Of a stretch of DNA of 18,179 bases, positions 1 to 6,758 are shown piece by piece. The stretch spans positions 1-18,179 of the forward strand of contig DKMV01000361.1 of assembly GCA_002469605.1 (NCBI GenBank). Reading direction: 5' to 3'. Source of the stretch: Leclercia sp. UBA7405. Its GTDB lineage: Bacteria; Pseudomonadota; Gammaproteobacteria; Enterobacterales; Enterobacteriaceae. The stretch's first letter is position 1. Each line of letters begins with the position of its first letter. The notes beneath the pieces were generated by a model, which was not told the origin of the DNA, searched no databases, and saw only the letters and a program-made list of their open reading frames with translations. The position numbers and the translations under genes were made by a program.

Positions 1-4
1 AGTG

Positions 5-33
5 AAAAGCCCATCCTGACGGATGGGCTTTTT
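5..33 (+). terminator. rrnB T2-like intrinsic terminator
   Basis: A perfect 12-bp inverted repeat (5-16 with 21-32, loop TGAC) runs into T residues at 29-33. The stem, the TGAC loop and the following TTTGCGTTTCTAC closely match the second terminator (T2) of the E. coli rrnB operon, which precedes murB in that genome. I infer that an rRNA operon ends just left of the window; the rRNA genes themselves are not visible here. Confidence 0.9.
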
Positions 34-36
34 GCG

Positions 37-64
37 TTTCTACACGTTATTTCCCATCTATAAA
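37..64 (+). promoter_or_regulatory. Possible murB promoter in the 95-nt rrnB-murB gap
   Basis: The gap between the terminator and murB (34-128) holds no gene. The best sigma70-like candidate is a -10 box TATAAA at 59-64 with a poor -35 TTTCTA at 37-42 and a 16-nt spacer. That would start transcription near 71 and give a leader of about 58 nt. The -35 matches consensus at only three positions, so this is tentative. A promoter is expected here because the terminator should insulate murB from rRNA transcription. Confidence 0.3.
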
Positions 65-128
65 GTTATCCCCCTAACGGGCTGCATATACGGTAAACTA
101 AGCCGGTTTTTGCATCTGGATAGCCTCT

Positions 129-1157
129 ATGAATCACTCCTTAAAGCCCTGGAATACCTTCGGTATCGACCGACATGCCCGTCAGATCGTGCGGGCCAAC
201 GATGCGCAGCAACTGCTGGCCGCATGGAATCACGCAACGCAGCAACAGCAGCCTGTTCTTATCCTGGGTGAAGGCAGTAACGTGCTCTTTCTGGAGGACT
301 ATTGCGGAACGGTGATCGTTAACCGTATCACCGGGATCGCCGTCGAAGAGGCGCAGGAGTGCTGGCGTCTGCACGTCGGGGCCGGCGAAAACTGGCACAA
401 TCTGGTGCAATTTACTCTTGATAAGGGCATGGCCGGGCTGGAAAACCTCGCCCTGATCCCAGGCTGCGCCGGATCCTCCCCTATTCAGAACATCGGCGCC
501 TATGGCATCGAGCTTAAGCATGTCTGCGAATACGTTGACTGCATTGAGCTGGCAACCGGCAAAGAGGTTCGTCTGAGCGCGGAACAGTGCCGCTTTGGCT
601 ATCGCGACAGCATCTTTAAGCATGAGTATCAGGATAAGTTTGTCATCGTGGCCGTTGGCCTGCGTCTGAACAAAAACTGGCAGCCGGTGCTCTCTTACGG
701 GGATTTAACCCGCCTGGATCCTGCTACCGTCACCCCTCGGGAGGTGTTCGATGCCGTATGCCATATGCGCATGGGCAAGCTTCCCGATCCGAAAGTGCAG
801 GGCAATGCGGGCAGCTTCTTTAAAAACCCGGTGGTTACCGCTGAGGTGGCCAATGCACTTCTCGCCGAGTGGCCTGGTGCGCCGCACTACCCGCAGGCCG
901 ATGGCAGCGTGAAGTTGGCCGCGGGCTGGCTTATCGATCAATGCCAGCTTAAAGGAACCGCCTTTGGCGGTGCGGCGGTTCATCGCCAGCAGGCGCTGGT
1001 TCTGATCAACGAAGATAACGCGACCAGCCAGGACGTTGTGCAGCTGGCGCATCTGGTCCGCCTGCGCGTGGGCGAGAAATTTAATGTCTGGCTTGAGCCC
1101 GAGGTGCGCTTTATCGGGGCAAACGGCGAAGTTAATGCGGTGGAGGCTATCGCGTGA
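129..1157 (+). CDS. murB: UDP-N-acetylenolpyruvoylglucosamine reductase MurB
   Basis: This cytoplasmic flavoenzyme reduces UDP-GlcNAc-enolpyruvate to UDP-MurNAc with NADPH, the second committed step of peptidoglycan precursor synthesis. The 342-residue product has the same length as E. coli MurB and follows it from the first residues ([13 protein letters not shown]). The FAD-binding region carries LGEGSNVLF and the [18 protein letters not shown] segment. Later come the catalytic-site segments [10 protein letters not shown] (Arg, about 159), [10 protein letters not shown] (Ser, about 229) and EPEVRF (Glu, about 325). These residue numbers are carried over from the E. coli enzyme. It is a type I MurB, with the extra loop found in enterobacteria. 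The ATG at 129 gives the family N terminus, although no strong Shine-Dalgarno is visible. The stop codon overlaps the birA start by 4 nt, so the two genes form one transcript. Confidence 0.98.
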   Translation: MNHSLKPWNTFGIDRHARQIVRANDAQQLLAAWNHATQQQQPVLILGEGSNVLFLEDYCGTVIVNRITGIAVEEAQECWRLHVGAGENWHNLVQFTLDKGMAGLENLALIPGCAGSSPIQNIGAYGIELKHVCEYVDCIELATGKEVRLSAEQCRFGYRDSIFKHEYQDKFVIVAVGLRLNKNWQPVLSYGDLTRLDPATVTPREVFDAVCHMRMGKLPDPKVQGNAGSFFKNPVVTAEVANALLAEWPGAPHYPQADGSVKLAAGWLIDQCQLKGTAFGGAAVHRQQALVLINEDNATSQDVVQLAHLVRLRVGEKFNVWLEPEVRFIGANGEVNAVEAIA

Positions 1158-2116
1158 AGGACAACACTATCCCCTTAACCCTGATCTCCATCCTGGCCGA
1201 TGGTGAGTTTCATTCTGGTGAGCAGCTCGGCGAGCGCCTCGGCATGAGCCGGGCGGCCATCAACAAGCATGTTCAGACCCTGCGCGACTGGGGGGTGGAT
1301 GTCTTTACCGTGCCCGGCAAAGGTTACAGCCTGCCGGATCCGGTTCAGCTTCTGGATCAGGCGCTGATCCAGAGCCAGATCGAAGAGGGTAACGTAGCGG
1401 TTCTGCCGGTGATCGATTCCACCAATCAGTATTTACTGGACCGTATCGGCGAACTGCACTCCGGCGATAGCTGCGTGGCGGAGTACCAGCAGGCAGGGCG
1501 CGGTCGTCGCGGCCGTAAATGGTTCTCGCCCTTTGGCGCTAACCTTTATCTGTCGATGTACTGGCGCCTTGAGCAGGGCCCCGCCGCCGCCATGGGGTTA
1601 AGCCTGGTCATCGGGATAGTGATGGCAGAGGTGTTGCAGGTGCTGGGCGCGGATAAGGTTCGTGTAAAGTGGCCTAACGATCTCTATCTCGACGATCGCA
1701 AACTTGCCGGTATCCTGGTAGAAATGACGGCGAAAACCGGTGATGCGGCACATATCGTTATTGGCGCGGGCATTAATATGGTCATGCGCAACGTGCAGAG
1801 CGATGTGGTAAATCAGGGGTGGGTGAACCTGCAGGAAGCAGGGGTGAACATCGATCGTAATACCCTGGCGGTGCGCCTGATAAAAGAGCTGCGCGCCTCG
1901 CTGCTCTGCTTTGAACAGGAGGGGCTGGCCCCGTTCCTTAGCCGCTGGGAAAAGCTCGACAACTTTATCAATCGTCCGGTTAAGCTGATTATGGGTGATA
2001 AAGAGGTCTTTGGTATTTCGCGCGGAATCGATGCCCAGGGTGCGCTTCTCCTCGAGCAGGATGGCGTAATAAAGCCGTGGATGGGCGGTGAAATTTCGTT
2101 GCGCAGTGCAGAATAA
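1154..2116 (+). CDS. birA: Biotin--[acetyl-CoA-carboxylase] ligase / biotin operon repressor BirA
   Basis: BirA activates biotin to biotinoyl-AMP and attaches it to the AccB subunit of acetyl-CoA carboxylase. As the holo-dimer it also represses the bio operon. The 320 residues match E. coli BirA (321). An N-terminal winged helix (about 1-60) contains [19 protein letters not shown]. The catalytic core has the biotin-adenylate loop GRGRRG at 115-120 and [19 protein letters not shown] with the catalytic Lys near 183. A C-terminal SH3-like domain includes [20 protein letters not shown]. The start codon is GTG, overlapping the murB stop in a GTGA arrangement, which suggests coupled translation. 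In E. coli the next gene is convergent coaA; here it is convergent bcsG. Confidence 0.98.
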   Translation: MKDNTIPLTLISILADGEFHSGEQLGERLGMSRAAINKHVQTLRDWGVDVFTVPGKGYSLPDPVQLLDQALIQSQIEEGNVAVLPVIDSTNQYLLDRIGELHSGDSCVAEYQQAGRGRRGRKWFSPFGANLYLSMYWRLEQGPAAAMGLSLVIGIVMAEVLQVLGADKVRVKWPNDLYLDDRKLAGILVEMTAKTGDAAHIVIGAGINMVMRNVQSDVVNQGWVNLQEAGVNIDRNTLAVRLIKELRASLLCFEQEGLAPFLSRWEKLDNFINRPVKLIMGDKEVFGISRGIDAQGALLLEQDGVIKPWMGGEISLRSAE

Positions 2117-2118
2117 TG

Positions 2119-2144
2119 AAAAGGAGCCATCGGCTCTTTTTTTT
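2119..2144 (+). terminator. birA intrinsic terminator, possibly bidirectional
   Basis: A GAGCC/GGCTC hairpin (2124-2128 with 2132-2136, loop ATC) lies 7 nt after the birA stop and is followed by eight T residues (2137-2144). A-rich sequence just before the stem (2119-2122) can pair with part of the T-run. Read on the minus strand the same hairpin is followed by CTTTT, so it may also stop transcription arriving from bcsG. The stem is short but has the correct architecture. Confidence 0.75.
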
Positions 2145-2173
2145 CGTCCGCAAACGGGCGGGCAGGGTAATGC

Positions 2174-2200
2174 GTTCCCCTCTCCGTGGGAGAGGGGAAC
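2174..2200. repeat. 11-bp palindrome, REP-like intergenic hairpin
   Basis: GTTCCCCTCTC (2174-2184) is followed by a 5-nt loop and its perfect complement (2190-2200). It lies 7 nt beyond the bcsG stop codon, between the convergent birA and bcsG genes. No T-run follows on either strand, so it is not a classic terminator. C/T-rich and G/A-rich palindromes of this style (CCCTCTCC...GGAGAGGG) are common between enterobacterial genes and may protect mRNA 3' ends. Only one copy is seen in this window, so assigning it to a repeat family is inference. Confidence 0.6.
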
Positions 2201-2207
2201 GGCGGGC

Positions 2208-3887
2208 TTACTGCGGATAAGGCACCCAGTCGCCGGCGTTCAGACGGACGTAGGGTTTGTTCTGGTACTGGATCACCACCGCGTTGGCGTTCTCCGATAC
2301 CGCCGCCGTCTGCGGCAGCCCTTTCACGAGCTGCTCCCAGTTGACGTTATCTTCCACAAACATCTTGCCGTCCACCGCGCGGGCCACCAGTTCGGAGATG
2401 GCCAGGTAGCTGACCGGCTGGGTGATCTCGATGGGTGCCCCCTGATGCGGGGCCTTCATGCCAAAGAATTTCACCCCGGCAGGGACGTTGGTAATGGAGG
2501 GGCTCGGGATATCGCGCAGGCCAGAGACCTGCATCTTATCGCCCTTCAGCGCGCCGCCGTGTTCCGGCACCATCACCACCATCACTTTACGTCCGGACTT
2601 CTCAAGCTCGGTGAAGAATGCATCCAGTTCATCAAACAGCTTCTGGGCACGTACCTTGTAGTCCGCCACCTTGCTCACGCCCGGGAAGTGGTTGCCGTCG
2701 TGCAGCGGCAGGGTGTTATAGAAGGTAGCGCTGCGGGAGTTCTTATCCTTCTCGGTCGTTTGCATCCAGCGCTGCAGCACCGCCGTATCGTCATAGACCG
2801 GCGAGCCGTCGAAGCCCAGCAGCTGCACCGGCAGGCCAGTCTGGTTCATCAGCGGGGCGTGCATGCCGCCGTTTTCACGAACCTCTTTCAGGAAGCCGCC
2901 AAATACCCCGTTGTGGCCAAGCATCAGGTGCTGTTCGAAGCCCAGTTTTTCCAGATTATCGAACAGGTAGCACTGGTTGCCGGCCGGCTGGTAGAGGTTT
3001 TTATGCGATGGCTGCCCGCAGCTGGCGCGCAGCAGGCGGATCGCCGCCGGGCCGCTGTAAGAGGTGGCGGAGTTAAAATCTTTAAACTGAATATCGAAAT
3101 GCGACCACAGCGGATGCGACATCAGGCCGGCCGCCTCCACGTCTGCCCAGGAGAGGGAGCAGATGTTGATCACCAGCAGTTCGAACGGCTGGGCGTCGGC
3201 GGGCAGCGCCTCCGGGAATTTGGTCTGGCGTTTCTCTTCCGCATTATAGAAGGTCGAGAGCCAGTTATTCAGGTTGGCGGTGGTGGGCGGTGCCGTCTGT
3301 GCCGGAATATCCCCCACTACGGCCGTATTACCGGTTGCCGCCACCGTAGGTGCTACCGTAGCGCCATCGGTGGTGACGGTAGTGGTCGGCTGGCCGCCGG
3401 GCCACAGGGTAAAGGCCGGCCCGGCAACGGTGAGGACGTTCAGCCAGAGCATGATAGCCACCACAAAAACGGTGACCCGCACCCACTGGGAGAGGAACAG
3501 CCAGGCGACCAGCAGCACGAAGAGCGCGCCAATCATCTGCAGGTTAATAAAACGGGTCGCCAGGTCGAGCAGATAATCAAGGCTAAAGCCCGCTACCTGC
3601 GAACCCTGGCTCAGCATACTTTGCGGACCCGGCAGCCAGGTATCATGCCAGAAGAGGCCGAAACCGATGGGGATCGCAATCCAGTGGCGCAGGCGGTGCA
3701 GCCGAAGATTAGGGATCGGCAGCAGCAGGAAGGCCATAAAGACCAGGTTTGGCAGCGGGTGGAAATTAAGGTATCCCGCCCACAGCAGGGCAAACTTCAC
3801 CAGGAAGTAGAAGTTCCAGCCGGAAAGGCCGCGCCAGTACTGCCAGAGCGGCGAAGGCGCCGAAGTTGTATAAGAGGTGTTGGTCAT
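2208..3887 (-). CDS. bcsG: Cellulose phosphoethanolamine transferase BcsG
   Basis: BcsG is an inner-membrane enzyme with a periplasmic catalytic domain. It transfers phosphoethanolamine from phosphatidylethanolamine to glucose units of nascent cellulose. Its 559 residues equal the E. coli length. The first 160 residues hold several hydrophobic membrane segments (for example [18 protein letters not shown] and [15 protein letters not shown]). A linker rich in Thr, Ala, Pro and Val follows (about 165-200), then an alkaline-phosphatase-superfamily domain. The catalytic set known from E. coli falls at the same numbers: Cys243 in NICSLSW, nucleophile Ser278 in NSATSYSGP, His396 in LPLHDGNH, and Glu442-His443 in VPEHGG. 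The ATG overlaps the bcsF stop by 4 nt, so it is the last gene of the bcsEFG operon. Confidence 0.98.
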   Translation of the reverse strand: MTNTSYTTSAPSPLWQYWRGLSGWNFYFLVKFALLWAGYLNFHPLPNLVFMAFLLLPIPNLRLHRLRHWIAIPIGFGLFWHDTWLPGPQSMLSQGSQVAGFSLDYLLDLATRFINLQMIGALFVLLVAWLFLSQWVRVTVFVVAIMLWLNVLTVAGPAFTLWPGGQPTTTVTTDGATVAPTVAATGNTAVVGDIPAQTAPPTTANLNNWLSTFYNAEEKRQTKFPEALPADAQPFELLVINICSLSWADVEAAGLMSHPLWSHFDIQFKDFNSATSYSGPAAIRLLRASCGQPSHKNLYQPAGNQCYLFDNLEKLGFEQHLMLGHNGVFGGFLKEVRENGGMHAPLMNQTGLPVQLLGFDGSPVYDDTAVLQRWMQTTEKDKNSRSATFYNTLPLHDGNHFPGVSKVADYKVRAQKLFDELDAFFTELEKSGRKVMVVMVPEHGGALKGDKMQVSGLRDIPSPSITNVPAGVKFFGMKAPHQGAPIEITQPVSYLAISELVARAVDGKMFVEDNVNWEQLVKGLPQTAAVSENANAVVIQYQNKPYVRLNAGDWVPYPQ

Positions 3888-4072
3888 GTTTTCGGTTTGC
3901 CCTGTTGCCCGGCGCGTTTCAGCGTTCCGGCGGGTTTAACATAGCGAGGTTTAATAAAAATTAATCGCGCCGTATCGCGAATACGGCGGGAAAAATGGCG
4001 CGTGTAGTACCCCAGCGGGAAGAAGATCAGCGCGCAAAGCACCACCAGCTGAATAATATCGCTGATATTCAT
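3884..4072 (-). CDS. bcsF: Cellulose biosynthesis membrane protein BcsF
   Basis: This 62-residue protein is the counterpart of E. coli BcsF (63 residues). It has one membrane segment (about residues 6-24, [18 protein letters not shown]) and a basic cytoplasmic tail containing the conserved [11 protein letters not shown]. In E. coli BcsF recruits the c-di-GMP sensor BcsE to the membrane and links it to BcsG, helping phosphoethanolamine addition. It overlaps bcsE upstream and bcsG downstream by 4 nt each, which suggests tightly coupled translation of all three. The E. coli protein begins with two Met residues; here the single usable ATG is at 4072. The small size leaves little else to judge, but context and the conserved tail make the call firm. 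Confidence 0.95.
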   Translation of the reverse strand: MNISDIIQLVVLCALIFFPLGYYTRHFSRRIRDTARLIFIKPRYVKPAGTLKRAGQQGKPKT

Positions 4073-5631
4073 GATGACTGACTCTCCACGGTATCATCCA
4101 GTAAGCGTAGCGGCTGCGGTATGCGCCGCCAGGCGTGGCCATCATGGGTGGCATTCAGGATCGGTTTAGCGTCTTTTTCCATCGGCAGCGGTTTGCTCCA
4201 CTGTTCAGGCTTAATGGCGCGCATCTGCACGATTTCCGCCGCGATCTGGTTATCTTCAAACCAGAGCATCCGGTTTGAGAAAATATCGCCGGTAGGCAGG
4301 GGGAAGATATGGTTGAGCGCGGTATCGAGATCGTTGACCCGACAGAAGGACAAAAACAGTACCAGCCGGTTATCGCCGATGGTCATGATATCGCCGACGC
4401 GGTTCGGGCGGCAGAGCGTGAGCGCCTGCTCAATGCGAATGCCGGGCACCGGACGCAGCGCCACCAGAATACCTTTATTATCGGCAGGCAGCAGGGTGTT
4501 GTTCATCATGTTGCTTACCGCGTCGCAGAAAGTATCCCATTTCTGGAAACCACGCAGCTTCATGGGCTGGGTCATGGAGAGCAGGGTGGAGATATCTTCC
4601 GGCACGTGGCGGCTGAACTGCTGGCCCTGAATACTCTCGATCAGCGTCAGGCAGCGTGAAAGGGGGGCATTCCACGGGATCACCATATTGGCACCGCAGC
4701 CCAACAGCAGACGCTCGTCGGTGGCGCGCAGGCTGGTGTGGTTTTCCCGCACCACGATTTTCAGGCCGCTGCCGCGCTGGCGGCGTAAGGTATGGATCTG
4801 CCGGGCAATAGCGTCAATCTGGTTATTCTGGGTGAGCGCGAAAATAATGGTGGCCGCCTGGGTCGAGCGGGCTTCGTTAAACAGGGCCTCGTTGCTGTCA
4901 AACAGCGCCCAGTGTTCCGAGAGCGGTGGTGCGCCCTCCAGCACCGCGACGTTGCTCAGGATCCGCTTTTCATCGCTGCGCGGCTGAACGACGCGCTCCT
5001 CCTGCTGCAATACGTGCCAGGCGTTATTGTCGTGCTTAAGCATTAATTGCTGGCGTGCGCTGACGCCTTTTTCATTACACCAGTACGCAATATCATATTG
5101 ATGAATATCCGCCTGATAGCGCAAACTGGCGAGGCCAAAAAGATAACGGTATTCCCCCATTAATAATGAAAATTGCTTGTCATTATTTGTGCCGGGGCTG
5201 ATAACCAGCAGTGTGCAATGATAAAAACGTGCCCATTTATTCATTTTTTCCAGCCAAAGGCGCAATTTTTCTACTGGTATATTTGACCAGGCGTTATTTG
5301 CACATTTGAGGATGATTAAATAGTGATCTGGATCGATACTGCACTGTATATCGCGGGGCAAAAAGTATAGACCCTTTTCTGTATCTGGCATGGAAAACAA
5401 ACGCACGCTATCCGGGCCGCCTTCACCTTCGCGCTGGACGATCGTATTGGGATCGTCACCCATGGTAACGACCGCCACCTTTGCCCGCGCCTCTTGCGCT
5501 TCAATAGTGTGATTTATGAGGCTAATAGCATCATCGTTGCGATCGGTGTTGATCCACCATACCCCACCGGCTGGCATATGACGCAATTCATCCCATAATG
5601 ACTGGATGCCAATCGAAAATATCGGGTCCAC
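4069..5631 (-). CDS. bcsE: c-di-GMP-binding cellulose biosynthesis regulator BcsE
   Basis: BcsE is a cytoplasmic c-di-GMP receptor that binds the BcsRQ complex and BcsF and boosts cellulose output. The product has 520 residues, against about 523 in E. coli. The N-terminal part (about 1-215) is a degenerate NTPase-like domain. It is followed by a receiver-like region and a C-terminal degenerate GGDEF (GIL) domain. The c-di-GMP-binding I-site is seen as RVGD at 411-414, equivalent to E. coli R415-x-x-D418 after a 4-residue offset. The chosen start is a GTG at 5629-5631 preceded by GAGGGA with suitable spacing. The E. coli annotation, as I recall it, begins four codons further upstream (MRDIV); here that position is ACG. 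The N-terminal third is AT-richer than the rest (see findings). First gene of the bcsEFG operon. Confidence 0.96.
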   Translation of the reverse strand: MDPIFSIGIQSLWDELRHMPAGGVWWINTDRNDDAISLINHTIEAQEARAKVAVVTMGDDPNTIVQREGEGGPDSVRLFSMPDTEKGLYFLPRDIQCSIDPDHYLIILKCANNAWSNIPVEKLRLWLEKMNKWARFYHCTLLVISPGTNNDKQFSLLMGEYRYLFGLASLRYQADIHQYDIAYWCNEKGVSARQQLMLKHDNNAWHVLQQEERVVQPRSDEKRILSNVAVLEGAPPLSEHWALFDSNEALFNEARSTQAATIIFALTQNNQIDAIARQIHTLRRQRGSGLKIVVRENHTSLRATDERLLLGCGANMVIPWNAPLSRCLTLIESIQGQQFSRHVPEDISTLLSMTQPMKLRGFQKWDTFCDAVSNMMNNTLLPADNKGILVALRPVPGIRIEQALTLCRPNRVGDIMTIGDNRLVLFLSFCRVNDLDTALNHIFPLPTGDIFSNRMLWFEDNQIAAEIVQMRAIKPEQWSKPLPMEKDAKPILNATHDGHAWRRIPQPLRLLDDTVESQSS

Positions 5632-5635
5632 GATG

Positions 5636-5641
5636 TCCCTC
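5636..5641 (-). promoter_or_regulatory. Shine-Dalgarno deciding the bcsE GTG start
   Basis: Reading the minus strand, GAGGGA ends 4 nt before the GTG at 5631-5629. No ATG, GTG or TTG lies at the position of the E. coli annotated start four codons upstream, where the codon is ACG. This favours the GTG. The ribosome site occupies the codons that would read Arg-Asp in the longer form. Confidence 0.7.
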
Positions 5642-5699
5642 GTTGTACTAAATTGTCTGCATTCAGTTTACTAGCGAAAGCAAAGAAATAAACCTAACA

Positions 5700-5728
5700 T
5701 TGAAATTAAAGAACATCAGATTTAGCAT
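5700..5728 (+). promoter_or_regulatory. Predicted bcsRQABZC promoter
   Basis: TTGAAA at 5700-5705 (five of six matches to the -35 consensus) and TAGCAT at 5723-5728 (four of six matches to -10) are separated by an ideal 17 nt. Transcription would start near 5735, giving a bcsR leader of about 68 nt. The region is AT-rich, as expected for a regulated enterobacterial promoter. Whether sigma70 or sigmaS reads it cannot be decided from the boxes. Confidence 0.55.
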
Positions 5729-5802
5729 GTAAACGAATTTTCGCCGGCAGGAAGCCCGGCTACGTCTGAGCTTGAGATTTAACTCAACGGGATGAGAGTC
5801 GA

Positions 5803-5994
5803 ATGCATAACAATGAAACCGAAACGACGACGCTGGATTCCAGCCTCGGTTACACATTCCAAAATGATTTCCTGGCCCTTAGCCAGGTTTTTTCATTGCC
5901 AGAAATAGACTACACCGATATTTCGCAACGTGAGCAACTGGCAGCGGCGATTAAACGCTGGCCGTTATTGGCGGAGTTTGCCCAACAACAATAA
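5803..5994 (+). CDS. bcsR: Cellulose biosynthesis protein BcsR
   Basis: A 63-residue protein corresponding to E. coli BcsR/YhjR (62 residues). The C-terminal half is conserved (IDYTDISQREQLAAAIKRW, then PLLAEFAQQQ), while the N terminus is variable and acidic. In E. coli BcsR stabilises BcsQ, and the two form a heterotetramer that docks on BcsA and binds BcsE; BcsR is needed for secretion. The ATG at 5803 is preceded by a modest GAGAG (5794-5798). The stop codon overlaps the strong Shine-Dalgarno of bcsQ, and bcsQ starts 11 nt later. First gene of the bcsRQABZC operon. Confidence 0.95.
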   Translation: MHNNETETTTLDSSLGYTFQNDFLALSQVFSLPEIDYTDISQREQLAAAIKRWPLLAEFAQQQ

Positions 5995-6005
5995 GGGAGC
6001 CGTGG

Positions 6006-6758
6006 ATGGCCATAGTTGGTTTACAGGGCGTACGCGGTGGTGTGGGAACCACATCTATTACCGCTGCGCTGGGGTGGTCATTACAGTTATTAGGTGAGTC
6101 GGTGCTGGTGGTGGACGCCTGTGCCGATAACCTGCTGCGCATGTCGTTTAATATCGATTTTAACCGCCCGGAAGGGTGGGGCCGCGCATTGTTAGATGGT
6201 ACCGACTGGCGTGATGCCGGGCAGCGCTATACCTCGCAACTGGATATTCTCCCCTTTGGTCAGCTGACCGCCGAAGAAAGGGACAACCAACATAGCCTGC
6301 AAAATACGCTGGGCCAGTTCATCCATGCCCTGCATCTGTTAAAAGAGAAAAGCCACTATCAGTGGATTTTGCTCGATCTGCCCCATGGTCACGACCCCCT
6401 GACGCGCCAGCTGGTAGAGCTGTGCGACCACACGCTGACTATCGTTAAACCCGATACCAACTGCCATATTCGCCTGCATCAGCAGACGCTGCCGGCAAAG
6501 ACCCATATTCTGATCAACGATCTGCGCATCGGCAGCCAGCTGCAGGACGACCTTTACCAGGTCTGGTTACAGAGCCAGCGTCTTCTGCTGCCGATGGTGG
6601 TGCATCGTGATGAAGCCATGGTCGAGTGCATGGGGTCGAAACAGCCTCTTGGCGAATACCGCAGCGACTCGCTGGCGGCGGAAGAGATAATGATCCTCGC
6701 CAACTGGTGCCTGCTGAACATGAAGGTCAGACCCCTTACCGCCGGGAGTGCAGAATGA
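6006..6758 (+). CDS. bcsQ: Cellulose biosynthesis ATPase BcsQ (MinD/ParA-like)
   Basis: BcsQ is a cytoplasmic SIMIBI-class ATPase required for assembly and polar localisation of the cellulose machine, working as a complex with BcsR. The 250 residues match the full-length E. coli form. Near the N terminus is a deviant Walker A, GVRGGVGTT (8-16). Arg10 replaces the signature lysine and Thr replaces the usual P-loop lysine, as in other BcsQ proteins. The switch region VLVVDACADN and the LLDLPHG motif follow. Unlike K-12 laboratory strains, where an early stop inactivates bcsQ, the frame here is intact. The ATG at 6006 follows a strong AAGGGAG Shine-Dalgarno at 5993-5999. The stop overlaps the bcsA ATG by 4 nt. 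Confidence 0.97.
   Translation: MAIVGLQGVRGGVGTTSITAALGWSLQLLGESVLVVDACADNLLRMSFNIDFNRPEGWGRALLDGTDWRDAGQRYTSQLDILPFGQLTAEERDNQHSLQNTLGQFIHALHLLKEKSHYQWILLDLPHGHDPLTRQLVELCDHTLTIVKPDTNCHIRLHQQTLPAKTHILINDLRIGSQLQDDLYQVWLQSQRLLLPMVVHRDEAMVECMGSKQPLGEYRSDSLAAEEIMILANWCLLNMKVRPLTAGSAE

Larger units (their letters stand above)
5632..5802. promoter_or_regulatory. Divergent bcsE / bcsR control region, AT-rich
   Basis: This 171-nt non-coding stretch separates the two divergent cellulose operons. Hand counting gives about 38% G+C for 5641-5760, far below the flanking genes. On the plus strand it holds a good sigma70-like promoter for bcsR (listed separately). On the minus strand only weak candidates are visible, the best being a -10-like TAAACT at 5670-5665. 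The bcsR leader contains two small inverted repeats: GCCGG/CCGGC (5743-5747 with 5756-5760) and TTGAG/CTCAA (5772-5776 with 5783-5787). No clear operator could be identified by eye. Confidence 0.6.

Noticed and set aside
66..73. TTATCCCC in the murB leader as a DnaA-box-like site
   Set aside because: It lacks the CACA end of a DnaA box and stands alone, so there is no support for a replication or DnaA-binding function.
23..271. 82-codon open frame overlapping the rrnB-like terminator and the murB start
   Set aside because: It begins inside the terminator stem and runs through murB in another frame; its translation has no conserved features.
2088..3944. Open frame of 618 codons on the plus strand opposite bcsG
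   Set aside because: It is antisense to a clearly conserved gene, starts inside birA, and its translation is rich in Arg, His and Gln with no recognisable domain. In GC-rich genes the complementary frame often lacks stops.
6626..6754. Upstream extension of the bcsA frame inside bcsQ
   Set aside because: The 43 extra residues are not BcsA-like; starting at 6755 gives the family length of 872 and the usual 4-nt overlap with bcsQ.
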